A stretch of 64,000 bases of DNA from Paraconiothyrium sp. Pb-2020 (lineage: Eukaryota > Ascomycota > Dothideomycetes > Pleosporales > Didymosphaeriaceae), in assembly GCA_022419385.1 (NCBI GenBank), contig JAJUBI010000007.1:3505768-3569767 (forward strand), given 5' to 3'. Shown piece after piece: positions 1 to 12,855 of the stretch. Below the pieces are notes generated by a model. It was not told the DNA's origin, did no database searches, and saw only the letters and a program-made list of their open reading frames with translations. Each line of letters opens with the position of its first letter. Positions within the stretch are counted from its first letter, which is position 1. A program made the translations under genes and the position numbers.

Positions 1-2154
1 GCGGCGGACCTCATCGATAAGGGCATTCACCCGATCCGGATAGCGGATGGCTACGACCAGGCCTGCGAAGTCGCCGTTGCGAAGCTCGATGAGATTAGTG
101 ACGAGATCAAGTTCTCCAAGGAAAACACAGAAGAGCTGTTTAAGGTCGCGAAGACGAGTTTAGGCAGCAAGATTGTGTCAAAGGCACACGACCACTTTGC
201 CAGCCTCGCTGTTGACGCCGTATTGTCTGTCGCGGATCTGTCCCGGAAAGATGTCGATTTTGAGCTCATCAAGGTCGATGGCAAGGTCGGAGGAGCGCTG
301 GAGGACACACTTCTTGTCAAGGGTGTGATAATAGACAAGGACTTCTCTCACCCACAGATGCCGGACGAGGTCAAGGATGCAAAGCTTGCCATTCTCACAT
401 GCGCTTTCGAGCCCCCGAAGCCCAAGACGAAGCACAAGCTAGACATCACCACAGTGGAGGAGTTCAAAAAGCTACAGACCTACGAGTCCGACAAGTTCAC
501 CGAGATGATCAAGCGCATCAAGGATACGGGAGCCAACGTCGTCATATGTCAATGGGGATTCGACGATGAGGCCAATCATCTTCTTCTCACCAACAAACTG
601 CCTGCTGTCCGGTGGGTAGGAGGCCCTGAGATCGAGCTGATCGCCATTGCGACCAACGGCCGGATAGTACCCAGGTTTGAGGACTTAAGCGCAGAGAAGC
701 TGGGCACAGCGGGTATTGTCCGGGAGCTAACATTTGGAACCACCCGCGACAAGATGTTGGTCATCGAAGAGTGTGCGAACACTCGTGCAGTGACTGTCTT
801 CGTGCGTGGTAGCAACAAGATGGTAGGTGGCTGGCTCTTGATGCTCCGCTGGGAAGCCCCGACGGGACTTCCCGACGAAGAGTTATCTCAAACCCAAATC
901 AGTGACTGACGACTGGTAGATCATCGACGAAGCAAAACGATCCTTGCACGACGCTCTCTGTGTTGTCCGGAATCTCGTCAGAGATAACCGCATCGTGTAC
1001 GGTGGCGGTGCCGCAGAGGTGGCCTGCTCGCTCGCCGTAGAGGATGCTGCAGTTAAGGTACCATCACTGCTCCCCTGCCAATGGATTCTGTTTCTGACTT
1101 CTATCCTAGAGCCCCGGTCTCGAACAATACGCGATGCGCGCTTTTGCCGACGCGCTTGACTGCGTGCCTATGGCATTGGCCGAAAATTCTGGTCTCAGTC
1201 CTATCGAAACCCTCGCAAACATTAAGTCACGACAAGCCAAGGAAAACAACTCCAGGTTAGGTGTTGACTGCATGCAAACTGGTAGCAATGGTAAGTCAAA
1301 TTTTCTTCGTCCCGTGGTCGGTCTTCGGTGCGACCGATGGCTTGATCCTTCGCAGCACTCGTTTGTCGCGCCAACACATGTGCGGCGCCTGTATGGTCAT
1401 TCCACGTTCCACCATGTACCTACAACGGTTCAGTCCGTAGTCCCGTGGTATGGTCTACTGGCTTCCTTTCCCGCAGCCAACGCCATAACGGAATCTCACT
1501 ATGCTGTCTCTCCGCGTTTTCGTTCTCCAGTCTTGGCCTAGTCGCATGTGCAAACGGCTCGGACTTGGAACATGTTCGATCTCTGTTTTGAACCACACGC
1601 ATGCAGTTCAAAGTGGACCATGCTAACTCGGGCCGACAACAGATATGAAGGAGCACTTCGTGATCGATCCTTTGATCTCCAAGAGGCAACAGCTGCTACT
1701 CGCGACGCAATTGTGCAGGATGGTTCTCAAGGTATGTTACCGTTCCGTTCGTATTTCATTTCACGTCGTACTTGTTTCATTACGGCGTTCGCGGTGCCAC
1801 AGCATGTCACAACAGCGCCACAGCACATTACACCCTGCTCTCCACCAACCGTCCCTTGCACTGTGCGCATTCCAATGCGGGGAACGGGGAAGCGGGCCCA
1901 CATGCAAGTCACGGTCGCACCGTGCAAGACTTCTTCCGTCCTGTCCATGAGCCGCACGGCTGGGGAACGTCGTGGTCGCACCACGTTCCGCTTGTGCCCA
2001 CTCATCCTTTTCATTCTTTATTTCCTCGACCGTCCTTGCTTGCGTCTATCTCCGCCTCGCTTCGCTACGATCAATCGTCATAGGAAGGGTTTCGCTGACT
2101 GGTATGCAGGTCAACAATGTGATCATCGCGGGTAGCGACGAGAACGAGTTCTAG
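1..2154 (+). CDS. cct5: T-complex protein 1 subunit epsilon (CCT5), 3' part
   Basis: This is the epsilon subunit of the cytosolic chaperonin TRiC/CCT, which folds actin, tubulin and other proteins in an ATP-driven double ring. The open frame runs in from before base 1. I join exons 1-822, 920-1057, 1110-1290, 1643-1731 and 2110-2154, giving 424 residues; the family is about 540-550, so roughly the first 120 are outside the window. Visible family blocks are KAHDHFASLAVDAVLSV, the apical-domain stretch ILTCAFEPPKPKTKHK, GGPEIELIAIATNGRIVPRFE, VRGSNKMIIDEAKRSLHDAL, the ATPase motif YGGGAAEVACSLAV and the C-terminal block LGVDCMQTGSNDMKEHFVID. All four splice junctions restore the conserved frame. 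The last two introns (352 and 378 nt) are long compared with the 44-67 nt introns common elsewhere in the window. Identity is very secure. Confidence 0.96.
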
Positions 2155-3689
2155 ACGCGCGGTTGCGGCTGCTGAGGGACCAAGGGCGCCACGTGGGTGA
2201 AGGACGAGGGACGTAGATGCACGATAAGCGCTTAGGGAGGAGAGATGTACGACGCCCTATACCACATATAGACGGCAAATGTAATGCAAAAGTCAAGGCA
2301 TGAGATCCTGCACCTCTTCGATTGTTTGCTGGCGATATTAACCGGATCGGTGAGGCAGAGGCAACATGCACCTGGGCTGGTACAGATTTCCTCCGAACCT
2401 CCAAGGAGCGCGCCTATTTGATTGTGCGACGCGGGACGATCTGCCTATCCGTCCGTCTGTACGACACGCCTAGCACACGAGATGGTTTTGTGTCACATTT
2501 GAAGAGTGGAGCATTCCGATGTGCGGACGCAGCTACGTAGTTGTTTCCTTGCTCGGTGCCGCTGCGGTATGCCGGTCTTGCCGGGGCGCTGCCGATGGCG
2601 GACGGTTTGCTGTGTAAGGGATATACAACTGAAGATTGTGATGTGCTCGTGACCAGGGTGTGGGCCGCGAGAATTCATAGCGGACTCGCGAGATGGCGGA
2701 TGTGGAAGCGGTGTGCTACATGGCGTACCTCGGGTAGTGAAGGTGTTCTGTGATGTGGGGGAGGAAGGAAAGGAAGATGGGTCTTGGTGCTCGAACGGTA
2801 GTGATGTGACAAGCGTTTCTCATATGCTTTCAGCGGCTTGAAGCTCACGGTGGTGTTGGTTGGAAAATTCAGTTCGTACTGGTAAGAAGGCGGTAGGGAG
2901 ACGCTACATGTTTAGCGTTTAAAAGAACTGTCTTCTTTCTGGCTACGGGACATGTTGAAAGTGCTAGTCCGCAGTCTCTGGGAAACTGTCGTAAGGTCAC
3001 TTTATAGCAGTGTTTATTGTTCGAGGCAGGTATACCCTATGTACGCGGTACCTGCCCTGTATAGCGGATTTGCCCCACCTAAATAGCTCATCACTCTTAC
3101 ACTGAACTTCGTACTTTTCAGCATATGCCACGCGTGATGGGCGGAACCTCCGCACCGCGTATCCATGCGACTGTACTCTGTGGTGGATTAGCATCGACAT
3201 GCGGGTGATAATGGTGCTGAGCTAGTTCTACCACAGGTGGACGCTTAACCAGGCAGCTTGTTCGATGGCTGACAGTACCCTGTTCTACGTTTAAAGCACC
3301 ATTCGTGCGTTCGTTCATATTATGCACTGTACTCGCAGACCCTGTAAGCCCTTGCAGGCGCATGGCTGCCTTCACAGTCGCGTTCTTTTCCGCTACAGGT
3401 TTCGAAACATCCTCATTGAGCTGACCGGTCTGTTCACTCCCAGGGTCGGACAGGGCGACCAATGAGCGGGGGCCTATCGTGAACTACCGCACAGGCCGGA
3501 TGTGTGGACCAGTCGTCGATTTACACTGGTGGGTGCTGCACCCTTGTTCGCCAGAGGTTCTTGACGGACATTGTCGACTCAGCCTTCCGTCGATTGCCCT
3601 GCTCGCTGGTCAAACGTGGGATAAAGCAGTGATAACGCGATCATAAGATGGCACTTTCCCTTCACGTGAGCAAGAAAGATTAAAGCGTA
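2155..3689. other. intergenic region between cct5 and the HET gene
   Basis: About 1.5 kb without a recognised gene. The longest frame with protein-like composition is a 114-codon one on the minus strand (3118-3462); it is hydrophilic, matches nothing I know, and has no visible intron signals or neighbouring exon, so I leave it uncalled. The rest presumably holds the cct5 3' end and the HET promoter. Confidence 0.5.
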
Positions 3690-5732
3690 ATGTTGTATCA
3701 ACGGCTTTCCGAACATGAGATTTGCCTTGTCACGATCAATACCACCAGTGGCCATCATGATGAGGTGGATTGTAGCCTAGAACATTTTGACATCAGTGAT
3801 CGTTGCCTCGAAGACCAATACGCAAGCAGTCAGCAGGAGTCATCCGGGTGAACGCATTGAACTGACGACGAGATAGTGGTCCACCTGCCAAGCAACTTAG
3901 ATGCCACCTCTTGCCTGCCAGAGTTCAGATATAGGTGGGGCGACTACGTAGCTTTGAGCTACTTCTGGGGCGGCACGACAAGAGAGCATCCTATTTTCGT
4001 CAATGGTGTCGAGGTATGCGTGACTAAGAATCTCAGAGATGCACTGGTGGCACTGCGCTGCAAGCCTTGGGTTAAAGCTGGATGGAAGATATGGATTGAT
4101 GCGTTGTGCATCAATCAACAAGACGTGCTGGAGAGAGCGACTCAGGTGAAAAGGATGCGAGAAATTTACACAAGGGCGTGGACACCTCTTGTCTGGCTTG
4201 GCGCCGCTTCCGATGGGAGCGAGCAAGTCATGGATGTCCTTGGGGAAATCGCTGCGGACGAGGGGATACAAGATGGTGTGAACGCCCTCGAGGAATTCGT
4301 TGCTAGGCGGCCAGAGGCTTTTCAGAGGGGCATATGGCGGGCAACTTACGACTTCGTTGCGAGGGTGTATTGGACAAGAGTATGGGTGTTGCAAGAACTC
4401 TCGCTGGGGAAGGCAAACATGCCTGTCCTGTGCGGTGACAGGACGCGCAGATGGGATGAAGTGTACCGATTTTTCGCCTTGCTTGGAACAGCTGACGACA
4501 TTTGGAATCAACATATCGTTGAAGAGCTGGCAGAAGTCGGGAGGGTCATCGAAAGAGATCCCCATGGGATGCTGGATCCGTCCCACAAGATATGGAGGCA
4601 TCAAAAAGAAGTCGAATCTGGAGGCCGGGGGCTCAACTTACTGCAGGTCATGTCGTTGAGCCGAGAAGTCGATTCGACGAATCCCCGAGACAAAGTATAC
4701 GGCTTGCTTGCGTTGATGGATAGGAAGGTGGCTGCAGAGATCCAGGTAGAATACTTGTCGTCTGTCGAGCAGGTATACAGCGATTTCATAAAGGTCGCTA
4801 TAAAAGTGACGAAGCTGCTCGAGCTTCTACGCCACGTCGCGTACGTCGGGTCTTTCGAGTTGCCGTGCTGGGTCCCGGATTGGACCGCAACGACCGTAAT
4901 GTTGCCGATGACGAGTATGCCGTACCGAGCCAGTGGGGATGTTGTCGCAGAAGTTACATATCCGCACCCGGACATCCTAGCCTGCCGCGGCTTCATTCTG
5001 GACACTCTCGATGGACTCGGGACCGTGTGGAGGGATGAAGAGAAAGTGTGGCCCCGGTCAACAGTCAGGCAGACCGCAAGCCAGCACAACGCATATGGAA
5101 CTTTTGGAGGGATGCGTGACGCGCTCTGGCGGACTCTCGTCGCGAATCGCAATTTTCAAGGGAGCCTTCTCGAGGAAGATTACAGCGTTCTTCTAGCCGC
5201 GCCTGCGCTGTTCAAAGCACGGCATAGCCTTAGAAATGGAGAGGTGAAGTCCATCGCCCACAATTTCCTGATGAGTTGGTGTGCCGGATTCTTCGCTGGG
5301 AACGCAAGCTTGAAACTGGCTGGTAGGCAACTCACGAGCTACCTGATCTCTGACATGGACCCCGACGCAGTAGACTCGTCTGTCTTACGCAACGCCTTGA
5401 TAGCCAGGGATCGACTCAATAACCGACGGCGGCTCTTCTCAACTTGGAAAGGGTACCTTGGGATCGTTCAACACGATGCTCTTCCGACGGATGTTGTCTG
5501 CATTCTTTACGGGTGCAGCATGCCAATGGTATTGCGGCCAGCTGAAGGCGGCTTCCTGCTAGTTGGCGAGTGTTATTTGCATGGGCTCATGGAGGGCGAA
5601 GCGTTTGAGCTTCTGCGTAGACAAGACACGGTGGAAAGGGATTTTAGACTTGTGGGCCGGAACGTTGATGTGCCTCGTACCATCAATCACGGCAATTTTG
5701 CCAAGGGGTGGAAGTACACAGAAGAAGCATAG
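3690..5732 (+). CDS. HET-domain (heterokaryon incompatibility) protein
   Basis: A fungal HET-domain protein of the family linked to non-self recognition and programmed cell death after cell fusion. HET signature blocks are clear: YVALSYFWGG, then WIDALCINQQDVLERATQV with an IYTRAWTPLVWLG continuation, then YWTRVWVLQELSLG. A long divergent C-terminal part follows, including CWVPDWTA, as usual in this family. The main frame has no good ATG upstream of the HET block. I propose a first exon 3690-3828 (ATG after an in-frame stop at 3681; product starts MLYQRLSEHEICLVTI, like HET N-termini), a 48-nt intron 3829-3876 with donor GTCAGC, branch site CTGAC and acceptor ATAG, and exon 2 3877-5732, giving 664 residues. 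Read without splicing, the same frame has two TGA codons (3849, 3858). The donor is not the best consensus, so a small 5' lesion is the alternative. Confidence 0.82.
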
Positions 5733-8708
5733 GTTTGCTAGGATAGGAGTGTAGACATCGATCTCGATATTGGTGTAATGGTTTTAGCAGTGAGGATAGT
5801 CGGGTTGCAGTTCTCGGTGTTGGAAGGAGCTACGCTAGACAATCCATCACTCTTACAATTAAATTCATGTTTGCAGCACCTTTGTTAACGTTTCTACTAC
5901 AACACTCGGGTAATTGTTTAGCAGAGATCAATCACGAGGCAGACGTCCATCAGTACCTCCTGCTCTGAGCACAGGTTTTATCTTGGAGGACAACTGCGGT
6001 TGCCGTGTCCTCTCACTGCTCGCTGCTCGCATATCCCCAGAGCAAGATAACCTATGCAGTACTATCTTCTCGGAAGTCATCTGCGGCATTATGCGGAGAA
6101 GTCCACCTCACCGCCGTTCTCCAACCTAGCAGCCTAGACGATCCATGACCTTTTCAAGCAGATGTTCGAACCGACGTTTCCAGCAACATCTAGGACGATC
6201 ACGAGTTGCTCTCGCGTTACCGTTTCCAGCCACTCCAGTCCCCAGTGGAACCACCTCGGATCCCAACTTCGGGTCTTGCACTGCGCTCAACGCGGGGAAA
6301 CAGTAAGTCTCTCTACACATGGCTATCACGCCACCAACACCCTCTCACCAACCTACCGCAGGGACACCCTTCCATTCCAATCCGACCCACCTCCTCTTAC
6401 CGTGGCAAACACCTCCTCGTATCAATACGATACAAAGTCACAGTTTTAATACAACTCCCCCAAGCGCACCGTGCTCGCTCAAACCGTGCAATAGGGTCCC
6501 CACTCCCCGATCGGCCCGCCTCAAGCAGGAAACGGCGGCTCTGCGTCCCTGCATGCGTGTATGCCCAACCTCAGCACCACGCACCACGGTTGCTGAAACA
6601 CTAAGTGAGGAATTCTCTGCATCTGCGAACCGACGCGTGCATTGCGTGGGTGTATGCAGGGTCCTTCACATGAAGCGGGCCTGGCACGGTGTTTGACGCG
6701 ATAGTCTTAGGAAAAACGCAGAGGCCTTCCTTTGGGCGAGGAAGCACTGAAGGTAACGCCGCCTATAGTTTTCCAGAAGGTCTGGAGCGCATGCGTGCGC
6801 GAGTGGGTAAGCAGAGCACGAGTACAGTATGGTAATGCGAGTTACATCACGGGTTGCGGTGCCGTACTTCCATCACGCATTTCGCTCCCTAGCCACAGCG
6901 TGCCCTTCTGGAGCGGCTGAAAGGCTTTTCACCGCCACGAACGAGTTTCGAAGTGCTTACAGGTGGGTCTGCATGCTACTCTAGTCCCTGGTAGCTATGG
7001 GCCTAGCTGCAAGTTTCCGAGATCCTAGCGGGGTTTTTGGAGGGGCTAGCGGAGGGAATCGGAGGAGGATGAGGAGGCATGAATTGTTGCAGCGAGCTGG
7101 AGCGGGTGGAAGAGGTTCGGTTGGGCTCGGCGGGTCGCATGGAGCCCTGAAGGGAGGGGGAGTGGAGCCCAGCGTCGAGGGGGAGCATACGCGCCACACC
7201 GTGAGGTGTTGCAGTGCACGCAAGCCGCTCGCTGCTCAGCGAGGCGTCCGTCATTGGCGACCACTCCACCTCTCGTCGCAACGTCTAGCCCAGCACCACG
7301 CGTGCACAACGTGGCTTTGCGGCGCCAGCATCGAAAGCAATAGACTACGCTCGCCACCACCGTACCGTAACCAAACAACAACGCCTCTCGAACGTCCATG
7401 CATGCAGCGCCCAAACGGCGCTCCCGAGCGCACGTGAAAAACGCTCTTACCTGCACGCCTTATTACATCCGCGCGTCTGCGCCGGGTTTAAAGCCCTTGC
7501 GCCCTCGTCCACGAATCATCGTCCCCAGCGCAGAAAAAGCACGCCCCCAAGCGTCGCCGCCCAAACGGCCGGGAAGCAAAAAGCCTTCTGGAAAACCTTC
7601 TTTGTTCGCTCGCTTCGGGCGCAGCGAACTGTAATAGCCGGCCGAGAGCGCGTGCCGAAAAAGCGCGCTCGAGATGCACCAGTGCGAGTGGGGTCGAAGG
7701 GCGGGCGAACCATGTGTGAGCGTAGCAGCGCTGTTGCAAAAGGAGGGCTGGACGGTGGAGCGGGCGCGGAAACTACGGTAGGGGGAGATCGAGGCGTGGA
7801 CGAAGTCTCGTGCACTCTGCGAGGAGTCATGCCAGGGCCGTCGAGGCTTGAGTTGAGGCTCAACAGCTCCACCCGCGAGGCAAGGATCACATGCACATGC
7901 AACCCTCTTCCGCAACGCGAATCCACCGCCCGCCAGCGCTGTTTTGCAAATTACAGACCGCGTTACGCGAGGGGTTGGATTGACGACTGGGCCGCGTGGA
8001 ACAGGCGAGTGGTTGACTTCATTGCGTTGCGCGTGCTCAGCTGGCCAGTCTACCGTGCAGACTATCGTTTGACGGCGGTGCTCCGGATTTCCCGTTCGAG
8101 GCGTGCGAGTGCGTACCTGCATATCGGGCGCTGATCGCTGCACGAGCGAATCATCGGTCACGCTCATGTAGTGGTGTCCGGGGACGGCGGAACGCAGCCG
8201 AAGAGCATGCATCACATCATAGGCGTGCAATCCGGCTTAGGCAATGTTCGTGGTGTGGTGTTGTGATTGTTGCGCGACCTGCGAATAGAAATGGAATACT
8301 GCGTTGAAACCGCAACTGTGAGGGGTATTTGTCGTGACGGCCTCGTGTCGAGACGGGAGAGTTCAGCCCTACGGGTGCTTTGCTTGGCGCGCGCTGATCT
8401 GGGGCTCTGCTCGTCTGGGGAAGGTAGCGCGCTTGCATAGGAGTACAGTACACCTGACTACGACAACCCTTGTGCAGAGCAAGGCAGCCCAACTCTACGA
8501 CGTTGCATGCTTTGCCTGTCGAGATGTAAACACCTGGTTCATCGTGCGAGTAAATAGGATCTAAGCTATGATATCAGCACGCACGCTGAACCTTGAATCG
8601 CGGCCGTCGAGTCGCGGATCTTGAGCATTGTCTTGGGCTACCGGCACTATGTGTTAACGTTTACGCTACGTCGGGGGAGCGGCTGGGTGCAGTGCGGTAC
8701 AGAGTGTG

Positions 8709-8745
8709 CTTCTGACGTCGGCGCTTCTGACGTCGGCCGTATAAA
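8709..8745 (+). promoter_or_regulatory. duplicated CRE-like site followed by a TATA-like box
   Basis: CTTCTGACGTCGG occurs at 8709-8721 and again at 8724-8736. TGACGTC is the core of the CRE site bound by fungal ATF/CREB bZIP factors. TATAAAGA follows at about 8740. The arrangement looks like a plus-strand core promoter, but no recognised gene starts downstream. Confidence 0.3.
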
Positions 8746-10109
8746 GATGGCATCCGTCGCAAGGTCACGAGCACAGGTCACGAAGCTCGCGAAGTGAGGC
8801 CGACCATGGTGATCGAAGGACCTCTAGCGGCGGAAATGTTGTTCGTCCCGGAGAAACTTCCGCACAGCGGGATAGACGGTAACCTACCTACCTTCCCGTT
8901 CACATGTTTCCCGAGCATGTGCCTACCTCGCACCGTGCTGCATCAGCGCACCGCATCGAATACATGTGAAATTCGAAGACCAAGTCCCGCGCTTTCCTCC
9001 CGACTCCCTCAGTCAGATGCCAACAATACGTACAAGGATACATTCTCCATCGCGCTTATTTTGTACATTGCGGGGTATACGCCCGCGCACTAATCGACGG
9101 TAGTCTACTCCTCCAGCGCATCGGGCACGCATCTTGCGATCGGGCGCACCTATGGCGAGATTCTCGGACATGCTCGCCACGTGGATACAGAACCGGTAAA
9201 ACATACCGTACTGTATTCCAGGCGGGCTGCATGTGCTGATCAGGGGACTCTGCCGGCGACGTCAGAGGTCCAGCGTACCGTGGGAACTTCAGGCGCAGAG
9301 CGTCTAGCGGCGGGTAGGTGAGCGGCGTGGTGCGCCTGTTGCAAACAACACCAGGAGAAGAAGCGGTGCGTGCGTTCTTGGTGAGGCGTGGTTGAGGTGA
9401 GAGTCTCAACGGGGAGAGAGGTGGGTGTTGGGTATCGGTCGATAGCTCGCGACGTTTCCGTCAGCGGTGGTGGTAGGGCAAGCCAGTGCGGAGGGACTTC
9501 CCCAGGCGGGCACTGGGGACGGCTGGTACGCTAGATATCTGGAGTGGCCTAAGGCAGAGGGCAAAACGTGGCAGCCGCATGATCTTATGAGGTTCCCGGA
9601 GTCATGGTTTGAGGTTTGGGCACTAGGTGTTGGGCTTCTAAAGTCGTGTGTGTAAGGGAAGCGTCATCCCGTCTATCGCTTTTACCCTTTTTGCCTTGAC
9701 ACGCGGGGCAGTTTAGAAGTTGAGATGTTGGGTGGTGTTCCGCGGACAGAGGTTGGGAGTGGAGCTTGGGGAAGCAACCGCTGGTAGAGCTACTGATGGG
9801 TGGGGGAACCTTCGTCCACACTGGTGTTGATGATCCTCTTGATAGCTCTTACAACAGGTTCAATTCGTCGATGGCTCAGGGTCTGCCTTGGGACTGGAAC
9901 CGCGCGGTTCCCTCCCGTCCGTTGGCCCAGCGATGGCCGTAAACTTCGTCATGGCGACGCCCTTGGTTCCGTTTTCATAGTAAATCCCGGAGCTTGTATA
10001 ATTCATTGATGCTGTGTGGTGGAAACATCAGTCTCGTCCGGTGTCGCGGCGCGTCAACGTCTATCACACTGTTGCTCTCCGCGGGCGCTAGACTCCGCAT
10101 TGCTGGAGC

Positions 10110-10185
10110 ACGAGGATGATGAACGAAATATGTAGCAAGTGTGGAGAACGAAGATGATGAACAAAATATGTAACAAGTGCGGAGG
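10110..10185. repeat. 38-bp imperfect tandem duplication
   Basis: Two adjacent 38-bp units, 10110-10147 and 10148-10185, each containing GATGATGAAC and AAATATGTA. By eye they differ at four or five positions, nearly all transitions. The differing bases are not in the CpA/TpG context typical of repeat-induced point mutation. Confidence 0.85.
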
Positions 10186-12855
10186 CGCTTGCGTTCAACG
10201 TCCCAACTCCAGTCTACCCCAGGGCCGGGAGACAGTGTGGAGTATGATAATAACACTCGTGTAATGCCAGCGCCTGTATCCGCCTGTACACCACCCAGGG
10301 TAGATCAACTTACTAACGATTCAAAACCCGGGACTCAATCGTACCCCAGCCAGCACATCAGCCTTGCCAACGCGCTACCCTCGACAATCGTCCCTCTCTC
10401 ACAAACACCATCAGTCAAGTGATTCGTACCCGGTCGACATTCCCGAACCGCATAGCCCTACAACATACCCTCCACGCCACCCTGCTGGGATACACTCAAC
10501 ACCCGTCACCGCCTGCATCCCCACCACGCAAGTGCAAGTATTGAAAAGCGCACGTCGTCCCCCCACCGCTCAATGGGAAGCTCTCCCGCCCCTCTGCCTG
10601 CACGCCACAATCAGATATGCTCTCCTTCGCGTGCTTCGCTGTACGAGACCCTTGCAGCGACAGCATAGATCGGCAAGCAAGCAGGACAAAGGGCTCGCAG
10701 AATCGTAGTGTTTCAACCGCTGCTCGCGCCTCGACGCAAAAGCCAGATTACCCAGAACGGCCACCAAGTCCTACCGAGCATGTTTATCAAAACAAAGCTT
10801 ACGAAACGCGCTCGCTCTCGTGACGCCAGTCCCACGCGGGGGCGCCTGGATTCCACGGCGCCAGTTTGTATGATAAATTCTCCGTTATGCGGTGCGCCCC
10901 CGCGCGCCCGCGGAGAGGCTGTGAAGATGAAGATACTGCTCCGCTGCGTGATCACGAAGCGCTCGTCCCGAGGTACGACGACGGGTAGGCTACCTTTGTA
11001 GACGTCGCTGCGATGGGGCAGGGTGGCGGAGCGGGGACGAGCCCGCGGTGAGGCTGAGGAGGCGCACGGCCCAGCGTGGAGAGGAATCGAAGGTCATCTG
11101 CGCGAGTGCAGCCCGCTAGCAAGTGCCAGCGCATCACCGCGATATCACCGGCTCTGGGTGAGGCGTCGGCGCAGCCAGGCACCCGCCAGGGATGAGGAGC
11201 TGTGGTGGTCGGCGTGTGACATGAGGGCAGGGGAGGACAAAGAGGGAGAGATGAGATGAGAGGGATGCGTTGGGTTGATGGGGGCTGGGCTGGGCTGAGT
11301 CGAGTCGGGTTGCGTCCGGGGTAGTCTGGGGCGATGAGATGACAATGACGAGGCGGGAGATGCCATGATGCGTGCGATGCTATGGGATGGGGAAGAGAGG
11401 CGTGGCATCCGTGGTCGGTCAGGCGCGCGTCGAACCTGGAGACTGGACAGACGGGGAGACGGAGACGGCGGGACTGGCATCGGTGAGAACTTAGAAGGGA
11501 CGCAAGGCGCCTCCCGCCAGGCGTGCCGTATCTCGTCACCCTCTCTGGCCTAATGCCAGCTTCTTACTCGTCTCCGTGGTGTCGTAGTCATGTCTCGCGT
11601 GCTGCGACGGCGAGCTTCGCTGTGCTGCGCGCATCCAGTCCAGTGCTTCAGGTCAGGTCCAAGACTCAAAGGCAAGCGCCTGACTCATAAGGCTGAACGC
11701 GCTGCACCTCTCGAGTCTCGAGCGGCGATCACAACATGGGCACGGCGCGCTGCGCAATACAAAACACACTCACGAGGGCAGCCGGCGGCGTCAATGCCTC
11801 GTACGTGACGTGACAATCCCAGGCACGCTCACAGGGCGGGCCACGGCGGGCAACGGCGCACACGAAGCCGGCCCGAGGGAATTCACACTGTCGAGCTTGT
11901 GCGCGCACATATGCCATGTCGGCTCCATCCATCCTTCTGCGCGAAGTGCCGACCCGCGGGTCAGCAATGAACCGAGACATTGCCAGAGCTGCGATATAGT
12001 GACACAGGGACGATTGTGTCTGCGGCAGATGCGGATACAACGAGGTGAAGCCGGCAGTCTGAGTCTTGAGTTGCGACGCTCTGTTCAGCAGCATGCGCAG
12101 CGCCAGTGGGCCGAGCTACAGCACAACATGCATAAGCGCCTCTCATACACCCGTTTCGAGGCACGCTTCAGAAGAGCGGTAAGAGGCCTGCCAAACACAG
12201 CCGGTTTGCCCATCACCCTTGCGTTTGTTGGGAGGTGCGTCCCGGTGCGTCATCTAGAGGAGAAGGTGAGGTGGGGTCGTGCATCTTCTCACCGGCAGTA
12301 CTACTAAGTTAGTATCGTATCAGATGAGGTTGCCATCACTATCGCCAGTCACTGCAATGGGAAGGAAGCATGTGCGCAATCATGTGTAAACGTGTAAACT
12401 GTCCGCTTTTACGGCATTAGGTAGCTAAGCCCATTACCTGCTCTCCATCCCATGAGGTAATGCTATCGTCGTCTGGACCCTGGATGCTCAGGGTATACTG
12501 ACCCCACCGGGCCAATGATAAAAGTACAATGCAGGTAATAGTACAGACAGGTGCATGCAGTGTGGGCCGACGCAGAAGCCAGACCCAGACCACCCAGGCG
12601 TGAGCCTTGACATTTCTTGTAGCCGAAAGAACCGCCCGTTGTCCGACGTGATGAAGAGAAGTAAGGAAATTCGTAGCCTCGTAGGCATACTCAATGCCCT
12701 ATGGTATCAAAAAGGTTTTGGTGAACATTACCCGCGTGTGGCCGTCCAGAAATCCTGCGGACGGCCCACCATGTAGAAATCCCGAAAAACGCCAGTGCCC
12801 GAATGCTGCTCCATAGATGCCGCTGAATGTGCAGTTGCTGAAAGAAAAGGCCACT

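Larger units (their letters stand above)
5733..12855. other. 7.1-kb region with no convincing gene
   Basis: Many overlapping frames occur on both strands, but they are short, rich in Arg, Pro, Ser and Cys, shadow each other and show no domain or splice structure I can defend. The DNA is not AT-rich, so it does not look like a RIP-degraded transposon. Visible local structure: CCA/pyrimidine-rich stretches near 6320-6480 and 10260-10560 that resemble untranslated leaders, a doubled CRE-like motif near 8715 with a TATA-like sequence, a 38-bp tandem duplication at 10110-10185, and a short GGGCT-type repeat near 11288. It may hold long regulatory DNA or non-coding transcripts. Confidence 0.5.

Noticed and set aside
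7003..8230. Overlapping frames of 80-255 codons on both strands
   Set aside because: Mutually overlapping, Arg/Pro/Ser-heavy, no splice structure or domains; typical of GC-rich non-coding DNA.
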